The notes beneath the pieces are model-generated. The model made no database searches. It saw nothing but the letters and a program-made list of their open reading frames with translations, and was not told where the DNA came from. A stretch of 64,000 nucleotides of DNA from Pteria penguin (lineage: Eukaryota; Mollusca; Bivalvia; Pterioida; Pteriidae), in assembly GCA_035048485.1 (NCBI GenBank), contig CM068590.1, forward strand, positions 7,136,329-7,200,328, read 5' to 3'. The first letter of the stretch is position 1, and each line of letters starts with the position of its first letter. The translations under genes and the position numbers were made by a program. This document shows positions 57,904 to 64,000 of the stretch, one piece after another.

Positions 57904-60684
57904 GAAAATGACATATTCTTCCAACTCATTTATTTTTTTAATCTCCCCCGTGCATAGCTCAAATTTCATCATATGTCTAATAAGGAACATAGTTTTCTAT
58001 GAAAGCATTAGCTTATCTTACCATCAAAGTCTTCGTAATATCCTTGTCATAGTTGTAAATGTCGAGGTGTGTGATAACGTAACATCTCATTAAAAGTAAA
58101 ACATATGTATGTGAACTCAAATAGTTGTTACAATTTAATCTCTTGCGAAGAAGTAGTTACTTGAAAGAATAAAACATTTATTATTTCTTAGTAGATGGGT
58201 CTGTATCCCATTCATATTGATAGCTAGCTACTTGCAACAGAACATATATTTGGTTGATTCTTTCGCAAACGTACTTGTTTGATTGTTTCCGACAGGTATA
58301 CCATTTTGGTTTTAACTCTGCCTTACAAATATTAATATATTATTAGAATTCTAATTATTGGGCCATGAACATCACTGTAGAGACTTAAGTTGTCGAAATG
58401 CGCGTCTGGTGAACAAACTTATATACTTTCTAATATCTATTATAACGACTAGGCTGGTGTTACTGCTGGTGGACTGAGGGCATCTAAAGCCTAGTATTCA
58501 GGCATGAAATGTTGTAAATCACTCTAAAACTAAGAAGGATCTTCCTGATGCATAACTCTGTCCTTAGGCTGTTTCTTTGGCCACTTCGGGTTTACCTCCG
58601 CTCTTCGAATGTGTATACATGTATATTATTAGAATTCCAATCATTCGGCCATGAGCATCATTGAAGAGACTTAAGATGTCGCATTGTGCATCAGGTGCAC
58701 TAAATCATAACGTGTGTATGTTCTGATAGTTATTAATAATGAAATGCCGGTCAAATGTCAAATAAGTTTGTGTATACAACAGACATTTTTGTAGCAGTTA
58801 ATAAATGATTAACCACATTTAAGCATCTAAATATTGTAAATTTAGGGGATAAATGTACTTCTTTAATTGTTTCCGACAGGTATACCATTTTAGTTTTAAC
58901 TCTGCTCTACAAATATTAATATATTATTAGAATTCTAATTATTAACTGGTCATTAACAAAACATATAACACGGGAAAATATCAAACGTCAGATGGAAAAT
59001 CTCACCCTTATTCTGTCTTAAAAGAGGCTTGCAAAATGCTTCCGTTCATTAGTTTTACTACCCCTGCAACACAGGGTGTTCTGGTATATTATGTATTTTA
59101 ATCTCGAACATACTAATCTCTATTGGGAAATTATCCTTTAGGTATTTTAGGACCTGACAAAATCCCTTGTATTGAACTAACACTATATCAAGAAATTTTT
59201 ATATCTTTCGTCTTGATTTATATATTCATTTACGAGTTAATCATTCCTTTGTGCCAATTTATATCTGTTCAGAGAAAATTGATTGAGTGATTTTTGTTTA
59301 ACGTCACACCCCGAATAGTTTTAGAGAAAATAAACTTATAACTAAGTGTATGATATACCAGATATGTATCCAAACATTGATATCTTTGTGATCTGGCATG
59401 ATGTATCTACTGATTCTGATCTGTTTTAACGAGAGATTTGCAGATCATAGAACATAATCAAAGAAAACACCCAACTCACGGTGGAAGCATGGAGTAAAGC
59501 AATCTGTCAGTCTTTTGTTTCTCCAGTGCTAACTCCTCCGTCCTCTCTGTCACAAGCTCTTCTAAATTATTGCTGTAAGCTTCTAGCATCTGGATCATAT
59601 TATCCATTATATTCGTTTTTCTAAAAATAACCCAGAAATTGCTTTTAGGAAAAAGAGAAAACATATTCTACAAGACAAAGCACTACAATTAGGGAAGAAA
59701 TGTTATTTCTAGAAAAGATAAGTATTATATTAGGTTAATATTAAGTGATTGATAACAAATTGATAAAACAGAATATTGTAAACATTTCTCTCCGAATGTT
59801 TCCTCATGCTACCAGTAACTAACTGAAAATCAATAAAATATTTTGTTGCTATGGCAGGGCAATTTTTGAAATAGCAACAGGCCTTATGATAGAACCTGAC
59901 TGGATAAATGTATTAGATCTGATATATGTACCCGGTATAATAACTGTATAAGATCTTATGCATGTACCGGGTATAATAAATGTATAAGATCTTATGCATG
60001 TACCGGGTATAATAAATGTATAAGATCTTAAACATGTACCGGCTATAATAAATGTATAAGATCTTATACATGTACCGGGTATAATAAATGTATAAGATCT
60101 TATGCATGTACCGGGTATAATAAATGTATAAGATCTTATACATGTACCGGCTATAATAAATGTATAAGATCTTATACATGTACCGGGTATAACAAAACTT
60201 TTTGTTTATGATGTAAATATACCATATATTAAGAGAGTTGCATAAAATAGTCAAGTATTTCTCAATTGGTGTTTCTACAGTATTTACCGTGTTCATCTTT
60301 GCAAGTAGGTTCCATGATTAAGAACTATGCATTCTACTTATCATTGAGCATAAACTTAATAATTTAATGAAACAATTTGATTTACTTTCCCTTGTTGATA
60401 TCTACAAGTCGTTTCTTTATGTTATGGAAATCCGGTCTGGATTCTGGATTTTCCTGCCAGCAGTTTTTCGTCAAGGCTATGGATTTATCCGTCAGGTTGC
60501 TATCAGCGGGAATGTACGGTCTGTATGGAGGATCTTCGCTCTTTCTTACGCGGTTTATGATTTCTAATGTAATGTAAAATACAAAAGAAGCTTTTTAATA
60601 ATCTATTACATGCATAGTTTCTGACTTGATCTATGAAGTATATTCTATCCGTTGCCCAAAACACAAATATACATTCACACACAC

Positions 60685-60721
<37 letters not shown>

Positions 60722-62430
60722 TCTGACATATGTATATGTGATTTATTTGCCTTGTAAACCATATGTTTGTTGGCATTCAGTTCTGAATAGATCACGTAAG
60801 ATCTTTATATTCCCATGACGTAACACAGCAACAGAGAACGATTCATTTGTCTGTCCCAAAATTAAATTATATTGATATCCGATACGACCCCTCAGGATTG
60901 GGTTATAGCCTAACGACTAATAGACCTTTACCAGATTCTTGATTATGGCGACAGAATTAGCCATGTTAAAGTAGAAACAACCATGGTGTAAATATAAACG
61001 ACACGTTATTGAGAAAATGACCATGGTGAGCAGAAATACCTCTCACATTACACTTAATGCTACTTTGTATTTATGGATTCTGATAATAACCTCAATATGA
61101 ATGTAATTTACCTTTGGAAGAGGATACATCATTGTAGAAGTAAGGTGTGGTCCGAAGCAATATTTCTTGCAGAATGATGCCGAAGCTGAACACATCACCC
61201 TTCTGTGTTCCTTTTGGTGGACGGCGCTGTTGTCGTAATAGTTCTGGAGCCGTCCATAATAAACCTGAAAGAAAAAGAAGTATTTATGCACTCTGTCAAT
61301 TCTACAGGACGATTTCCATTGTCATATTAAAGTGGAAAAAGAAATGGAGAAACTGTAAATACTTACAAAGAGAGATCCTAAATCATTATCCGATAATAGA
61401 TGTTAGCAATACTACAAATAATTAAATTTATTATGTTTATTGTTGTAAATGGTTCTAAGTATACTATGTATGCTATGGAATTAGATTTGAAAAGATATTA
61501 TAATATACAGCTCTCTACAGAGAAAGTGGCGGATTTAAAGTAGGGTGGATGGGCCAGGGGGCTTTTCGCCACAATTATGAGTAAATCGTCAGATCAGACA
61601 CACAAAATGGCTGAATATTTTGGCAAATACTTGATTTTTGCATGGTCTTCTCTATTTTTTGGAATTCCTGGATCCGCCACTGAGAGACAGTATATTTTTA
61701 TGATAAAGAAGGAAACGCATACTATTTCATTGCCTTGTACTATTACTGATATGGAATAAAAAGGATTATGTACATACTTTTGTCAAAGTACTGTGGGATG
61801 CAGAGTCTTTTATATGTCTGGGATATTTATAGTATCTTATTTTGGTTGAAGTGGCAGTAAAATCTTATGGACAATACAAGTGCACATATAGACAAAATAG
61901 TAATGTTGAGATCTGAACTACATTCCAATATACAGTGGCACTATACATTTCAAACTGCTATAGTTACGAGACATCAGAATGCAACGCAGAATTTGAAGTC
62001 ACATAAGCGATTATAATATATATGAATGTTTTCGCTAACGGAGATATTTACCAGCATTCTGATGTATTTCAAAACACGGTGAAGAATGTGAGAAATATCC
62101 GTAAGACATTAAGCCACAAGTTTATTTAAAACACGGTGAAAGTAAAACGTTAGAAATGTTAATCGTATGAAACCACAAGTTTGTCGCCCTCATTTAATGT
62201 CAGCAGTGGAGGTATGAAAATACCAAATATAATATTATGTTATGGTTTACTGATTCATATTTACGGTTATAGAATTCATGCTCTCCACTCTCCAGTGTTG
62301 GTTCTTCTACTTCTGTTGATATTGCACCATAATCTGTGATTTTGAGGACCCAGCGGCTGTCTATTACACAGTTACTTGACTTGAGATTGCCATGTGACTT
62401 CAGGGGAGACTTATGTAAGAACTCCATACC
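39457..62430 (-). CDS. Receptor-type guanylate cyclase, 3' part of the gene (ten exons)
   Basis: Exons 62430-62265, 61264-61112, 60563-60386, 59620-59480, 52452-52329, 52129-52061, 48966-48693, 44218-44124, 43439-43363 and 40075-39457 join in phase to 631 codons and a stop. The product should be a single-pass membrane receptor making cGMP from GTP. The visible part begins in the C-lobe of the kinase-homology domain (HGNLK and DYG replace HRD and DFG, so it is a pseudokinase). It continues through [10 protein letters not shown] and [14 protein letters not shown], the coiled-coil linker ([20 protein letters not shown]) and the cyclase domain. Key residues are present: Asp239 (FFSDIVGF), Glu279 and Asp283 (ETIGDAYM), Cys351 (RYCLFGD), Asn358 and Arg362. 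The receptor, membrane and N-lobe exons lie beyond the window. Residues from about 426 on form an unusually long low-complexity tail. Confidence 0.9.
41398..41694 (+). other. Unrecognised 98-codon frame inside the Mutator-like element
   Basis: The frame has a balanced composition with [20 protein letters not shown] and later [20 protein letters not shown]. It is not low-complexity, but no domain is recognised. It could be captured host sequence or a fragment of an element protein, or chance. Confidence 0.2.
42090..42359. mobile_element. GGCGGATCC-type element nested in the Mutator-like element
   Basis: It starts GGCGGATTTAGAGGGGGCGT and ends AAATTCTGCATCCGCCCCTG, with the family's G-rich start and C-rich end. 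A half copy with GGCGTGGATCCAACCGG and a long C run lies at about 41262-41335. Confidence 0.55.
43363..43439 (-). CDS. Guanylate cyclase exon: GKG...TYWLIG segment
   Basis: It encodes [20 protein letters not shown]; the TYWL(I/L)G motif closes the cyclase domain in this family. The acceptor is TTGAAG, with a poor pyrimidine tract, and the donor ATG/GTGAGA, phase 2. Confidence 0.85.
44124..44218 (-). CDS. Guanylate cyclase exon: end of catalytic domain
   Basis: Joined in phase 1 it gives [20 protein letters not shown] and [12 protein letters not shown], the family's final cyclase-domain strand region. The donor is AAG/GTAGTG. Confidence 0.85.
44505..45070. repeat. Dispersed repeat of about 570 bp, fullest copy
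   Basis: Segments in order are a GACTAACAGGGCGGTGGGGA block, GAACCTCGTCCCCTCTGACT, TGACCTCTCAATATGCGATA, GGAAGGTGGGCCCGTAAACC, a CGTCCTAAGTCGGTATCGTA block, and CATGGTGACTTCTGCCACAT. Inverted copies lie at 46945-47320 (truncated) and 49010-49495, with shorter matches at 22885 and 26628. The four largest pieces lie in introns. No open frame, LTR or terminal repeat is apparent, so its class is unknown. Confidence 0.75.
45071..46480. other. Cyclase intron, noncoding
   Basis: It contains a short three-copy AATTGTGTGACTTAATATAA-like repeat at about 45140-45200 and two isolated open frames (45304-45627 plus, 45814-46176 minus) without a recognised domain. Confidence 0.45.
46480..48650. repeat. Long-period degenerate repeat within a cyclase intron
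   Basis: Segments around 46500-46630, 47820-47960, 48130-48330 and 48430-48600 share a series of motifs: GGTCTGAAGA, CGGATTTGGCC, ACCAAGTTTCATCAA, GGTTCTGAA and CATCAAAACTTATTTT. The last ends in TTTACACCGGATGGACAGAT, a type of sequence common in bivalve introns. The period is roughly 280-320 bp. A roughly 570-bp-family copy (46945-47320) interrupts the series. Confidence 0.5.
46945..47320. repeat. Roughly 570-bp-family copy, inverted relative to 44505
   Basis: It is the reverse complement of about 44685-45070 over some 375 bp with high similarity, including GTCACCATGGAGCTATACAA and GGTTTACGGGCCCACCTTCC. Together the two copies form a large inverted repeat with a 1.9-kb spacer in the same intron. 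Confidence 0.8.
48693..48966 (-). CDS. Guanylate cyclase exon: catalytic core
   Basis: Residues 278-368. It starts [19 protein letters not shown] and includes [16 protein letters not shown] and [20 protein letters not shown]. Glu279 and Cys351 are the guanine-specifying residues, which makes this a guanylate and not an adenylate cyclase. The acceptor is TTACCAG; the donor is AAAG/GTTTGA, a weaker but valid GT site. Confidence 0.92.
49010..49495. repeat. Roughly 570-bp-family copy, more diverged
   Basis: It contains AGAAGTCACCATGGAAATAT, ACCGGTTTACGGGCACACCT and GGAGTCCGGACTAACAGTCA, then AGGTTCAGGACTATCTCTCC. It is oriented like the 46945 copy and extends through the block missing there. Confidence 0.7.
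49790..50345 (-). pseudogene. Penelope-like RT relic, second copy
   Basis: On the minus strand, a [20 protein letters not shown] palm motif (about 50215-50150, broken frame) is followed by an open frame at 50109-49792 with [14 protein letters not shown], where the canonical YxDD reads YLVD, then [15 protein letters not shown]. It is more diverged than the 55860-57255 copy and lies in a cyclase intron. Confidence 0.6.
50346..50921. other. Cyclase intron, noncoding
   Basis: No gene or repeat recognised. Confidence 0.4.
50922..51047 (-). mobile_element. SINE copy, reverse orientation, diverged
   Basis: Read on the minus strand it gives a tRNA-like head with a GGTTCAACTGC B-box-like site, then GCACTGTCTTTCGGATGAGA and CGATGTCCCGTGTCACAGTA, closely following the body of the SINE at 6783. 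Confidence 0.65.
51048..52060. other. Cyclase intron, noncoding
   Basis: AT-rich; a short (AT)n run lies at about 51979-51993. No gene seen. Confidence 0.4.
52061..52129 (-). CDS. Guanylate cyclase exon: short 23-codon segment
   Basis: It encodes [20 protein letters not shown] and VYK, the helix before the second catalytic motif. The acceptor is TTTTTGCAG and the donor AAG/GTAGCG, both phase 0. Confidence 0.9.
52329..52452 (-). CDS. Guanylate cyclase exon: first metal-binding Asp
   Basis: Residues 213-254. [20 protein letters not shown] leads into [15 protein letters not shown]; the Asp of SDIVGF binds the catalytic metal ions. The acceptor is TTTATAG and the donor CAG/GTATGT. Confidence 0.9.
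52845..52935. repeat. Short 26-bp tandem repeat, about four copies
   Basis: Units of GTGGAGTACATTCACACAAG followed by TGTATA differ at few positions. Confidence 0.85.
52936..54215. other. Cyclase intron, noncoding
   Basis: No gene or distinct repeat recognised. Confidence 0.4.
54216..54690. repeat. 42-bp minisatellite, about 11 copies
   Basis: Units read AACACATTGTATGGTCAGCT, then AGAGGCTGTGACTTCCTCATT. The period is 42, so open frames run through it on both strands. Confidence 0.9.
54690..55325. repeat. Related 38-39-bp minisatellite, about 16 copies
   Basis: Units read ACATTTTTGTCAGGTAGAGG, then CTGTCATTTCCTCATTA. They share the AGGCTGT...CTTCCTCATTAAACA frame of the preceding 42-bp array but have lost a few bases. 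A block of about five units (54800-54990) is repeated nearly exactly at 55005-55190. Confidence 0.85.
55640..57260 (-). pseudogene. Penelope-like retroelement, RT frame plus tail
   Basis: The 314-codon frame at 57252-56308 has [57 protein letters not shown] and [20 protein letters not shown], a pattern I associate with Penelope-like RTs. A frameshift near 56340 separates it from 56344-55988, where the catalytic YxDD box reads YIYIVDLL, so the essential Asp pair is damaged. After a stop, a [13 protein letters not shown] stretch ends near 55860. The tail follows, with CCCCGGGCACCTGATCTCAC (about 55685-55665). There is no GIY-YIG endonuclease in view. The copy is inactive and sits in the 7-kb cyclase intron. 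Confidence 0.7.
57340..57530. repeat. Degenerate tandem repeat of about 20-30 bp
   Basis: Phrases like ATAAAGGACACCTGTGTATA and AAAGGTCATCACTGTATA recur about seven times with varied spacing. Confidence 0.7.
57855..57901. repeat. (AC)n microsatellite
   Basis: About 22 AC dinucleotides with one interruption near the start. Confidence 0.95.
58250..58945. repeat. Cluster of dispersed-repeat fragments
   Basis: CAAATATTAATATATTATTAGAATTCTAAT occurs in part at about 58325-58355 and 58907-58940, each preceded by TTCCGACAGGTATACCATTT. A GCCATGARCATCAYTGWAGAGACTTAAGWTGTCG segment occurs twice (about 58361 and 58649) and resembles the GTGCACCAGATGCGCATTTT region near 26895. I think these are pieces of a retroelement 3' region common in bivalves; the family is unconfirmed. 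Confidence 0.55.
59278..59325 (-). mobile_element. SINE 3'-tail fragment
   Basis: ATTGATTGAGTGATTTTTGT followed by TTAACGTCACACC is the reverse complement of the tail of the SINE at 6783-7055. The head is absent, a typical 5'-truncated copy. Confidence 0.65.
59480..59620 (-). CDS. Guanylate cyclase exon: dimerisation coiled coil
   Basis: It encodes [40 protein letters not shown] and SMLPP, the signalling-helix linker between pseudokinase and cyclase domains. The acceptor is ATTTTTAG and the donor ACC/GTGAGT, phase 2. Confidence 0.9.
59925..60192. repeat. 36-bp minisatellite, about seven copies
   Basis: Units read GGGTATAATAAATGTATAAG, then ATCTTATGCATGTACC. Each has the palindrome ATAAGATCTTAT, so every unit can form a hairpin. 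Units alternate between TATGCATG, TATACATG and TAAACATG variants. Confidence 0.9.
60386..60563 (-). CDS. Guanylate cyclase exon: end of kinase-homology domain
   Basis: Joined to the preceding exon it gives [20 protein letters not shown], then [12 protein letters not shown], which matches the family's final helices (CW...P..RP). The donor is AAA/GTAAAT, phase 2. Two open frames on the plus strand over this exon are shadows. Confidence 0.88.
60684..60720. repeat. (AT)n(AG)n microsatellite
   Basis: A short AT run passes directly into about nine AG dinucleotides. Confidence 0.95.
61112..61264 (-). CDS. Guanylate cyclase exon: WTAPE and DVFSFG segment
   Basis: The acceptor is TTTTTCTTTCAG. It encodes [20 protein letters not shown], then [20 protein letters not shown], the APE and DxWSxG regions of the pseudokinase. 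The donor is AAG/GTAAAT, phase 1. Confidence 0.9.
61525..61681. mobile_element. GGCGGATCC-type element, about 157 bp
   Basis: AGTGGCGGATTTAAAG at the left and CTGGATCCGCCACT at the right form the family's inverted ends. The length equals that of the intact copy at 6171-6327, although the interior is diverged. It lies in a cyclase intron. Confidence 0.65.
62265..62430 (-). CDS. Guanylate cyclase exon: pseudokinase catalytic-loop region
   Basis: Visible residues 1-55. The acceptor is CTGTCAG. The exon encodes [20 protein letters not shown] and later ITDYGA, matching the catalytic and metal loops of the kinase-homology domain of natriuretic-peptide-type receptors. The acidic stretch [13 protein letters not shown] follows. 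The donor is ACC/GTAAAT, phase 1. The gene's upstream exons were not found in 62431-64000, which is filled by minisatellites. Confidence 0.88.
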
Positions 62431-62524
62431 CTGACAGAGCATGCAAAATGATATGAAATAAACAGAATAAAGAGATATCATAAAGTATAAGGATATACAT
62501 ATCATGGAACATAATGAAATATGA

Positions 62525-63130
62525 ATGGAACACTACACTAGGGATATTGTAACTATAACACCATACTAGGGATATTGTAACTATAACACCACACTAGAGG
62601 TATTGTAATTATTACACAACACTAGGGGTATTGTAGCTATAACACCACACTAGGGGTATTGTAACTAGAACACCACACTAGGGGTATTGTAGCTATAACA
62701 CCACACTAGGGGTATCGTAGCTATAACACCACACTAGGGGTATTGTAACTAGAACACCACACTAGGGGTATTGTAACTAGAACACCACACTAGGGGTATT
62801 GTAATTATTACACAACACTAGGGGTATTGTAGCTATAACACCACACTAGGGGTATTGTAATTATGACACCACACTAGGGGTATTGTAACTATAACACCAC
62901 ACTAGGTGTATTGTAACTATATCACCACACTAGGGGTATTGTAGCTATAATCTCACACTACGGGTATTGTAAATATAACACCACACTACGGGTATTGTAA
63001 TTATGACACCACACTAGGGGTATTGTAAATATATCACCACACTAGGGGTATTGTAATTATAACACTACACTAGGGAAATTGTAACTATAACACCACACTA
63101 GAGGTAACTGTAAATGACGGTCCCTGCTTC
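62525..63130. repeat. 28-bp minisatellite, about 21 copies
   Basis: Units read CACCACACTAGGGGTATTGT followed by AACTATAA, with variants AGCTATAA, AATTATTA and AACTAGAA. A few units carry mutations such as GGGATATT, mostly at the array edges. Confidence 0.92.
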
Positions 63131-63239
63131 ATATAAAACACCGCACTAGGGATATTGTAACTACAGAACGACAGTTCCCTTTTGATAATGAACATGACAC
63201 TAGGAGTATTGTATCTATAACACCACACTAGAAGTATTA

Positions 63240-64000
63240 TCACTTAAACTGGAGGTCAGGAGTTCATAGTGTTATATTGAGCAGTAAAATAGAAGTGCTG
63301 TAACTCTATAAATGCAGCCAGTGCTTAATATTGAACATCACATCAGATACTTTTATTTATAGAATGAAGCAATTGTTTGGAATATTTTAAATGCATAGTT
63401 GCGACCACTGTTTTGCAATGAACACTACCCTAGAGATTATTCTAACTGTATAGTGGCCGTCACTGTTTGATATTGAATACTACTCTAGGAAATATTCTTA
63501 CTGTATAGTAGGCGTTTCTGCTTGTTGATGAACACTACCCTAGAGAATATGCTTTCTCTATATCTACCGTCACTGTTTGAAATTGAGCACTACCCCAGAG
63601 AATATTCATTGTTTGTTGATGAATACTACCCTGGAGAATAATTTTATTGTATAGTGGCCGTCACCGTTTGATATTGAACAATACCATAGAGAAAAATTTT
63701 ACTGTATAGTGGCCGTCATTGCTTGTTGATGAACACTGCTCTAGAAAATACTCTTGTTGTATCGTGTCCGTCACTGTATGTTGATGAACACTATCTTGGA
63801 GAACAGTCTTACTGTATAATGTCCGTCACTGTATGTTGATGAACACTATCTTAGAGAACAGTCTTACTGTATAGTGTCCGTCACTACTTGTTGATGAACT
63901 CAACCCCAGAGAATATTCTTAATGTATAGTGTCCGTCACTACTTGTTGATGAACCCTAGAGAATATTGTTACTGCGTAGTGGCCGTCACTATTTGTTGAT
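63240..64000. repeat. Roughly 55-bp tandem repeat running off the window edge
   Basis: Units contain TTGATGAACACTACCCTAGA, GAATATTCTTACTGTATAGT and a GGCCGTCACTGTTTG-like end. About thirteen copies are seen, diverged at the left and more uniform at the right. It shares the CACTA-type phrase with the neighbouring 28-bp array, which may reflect a common origin. The array continues past base 64000. Confidence 0.85.

Noticed and set aside
12922..60192. Idea that minisatellite periods here are biased to multiples of three
   Set aside because: Periods of 24, 27, 36, 39 and 42 were noticed because they produce long open frames; arrays of 23, 28, 38 and about 55 bp also occur, so this is ascertainment bias.
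59913..60296. 127-codon Tyr/Lys/Ile repeat frame
   Set aside because: Reading of the 36-bp minisatellite.
60367..60577. Two plus-strand 66-codon frames
   Set aside because: Shadows of the minus-strand cyclase exon at 60386-60563.
61043..61425. Frames on both strands over a cyclase exon
   Set aside because: The correct minus frame gives the [10 protein letters not shown] pseudokinase motif; these others are out of frame.

Overview
This window looks like AT-rich nuclear DNA from a lophotrochozoan animal, most likely a bivalve mollusc. The reasons are split genes with GT/AG introns, many micro- and minisatellites, tRNA-derived SINE copies ending in short CAAT-type runs, Penelope-type reverse transcriptase relics of a kind I associate with oysters and mussels, and many non-autonomous inverted-repeat elements. 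Nothing points to a prokaryote, and I see no operon, rRNA or CRISPR array. The phylum is an inference from repeat style and protein character; no search was run.

Two genes can be assembled, both on the minus strand. The first is a complete five-exon opsin (28576 down to 20030, 369 codons). It has the retinal-binding Lys, the extracellular-loop-2 Glu and NPxxY, but SRY replaces DRY and Leu replaces the hallmark TM6 proline. The second is the 3' part of a membrane receptor guanylate cyclase (62430 down to 39457, ten exons, 631 codons plus stop). It covers the end of the kinase-homology pseudokinase domain, the coiled-coil linker, a complete cyclase domain with all key catalytic residues, and a long Ser/Asn-rich C-terminal tail. 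Its receptor domain lies beyond base 64000. The two genes are separated by about 11 kb of repeats; both could act in sensory signalling, but nothing in the sequence ties them together.

Layout. 1-7.1 kb: intergenic, with nested inverted-repeat elements, a near-palindrome and SINEs. 7.9-10.2 kb: decayed Ty3/gypsy-like gag-protease-RT relic. 11.4-13.9 kb: three minisatellites (23, about 64 and 27 bp). 14-20 kb: repeat elements, an AAT microsatellite and a foldback element inside a tandem array. 20-28.6 kb: opsin, with repeat-filled introns. 28.6-39.4 kb: intergenic, with Penelope fragments, a 915-bp TIR element, twin 453-bp TIR elements and a 24-bp minisatellite. 39.4-64 kb: guanylate cyclase, whose introns hold a 2.3-kb Mutator-like element with a perfect 9-bp target duplication, copies of a roughly 570-bp dispersed repeat, two Penelope RT relics, SINEs and at least six minisatellites.

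The most unusual items are the 2.3-kb transposon with tandemly repeated termini (40717-43008), the perfect 48-bp-arm palindrome nested in another element (2893-2996), the altered opsin motifs, and the twin 453-bp elements. Exon junctions were placed by hand from splice sites, reading phase and family motifs. Edges of old repeats are approximate.
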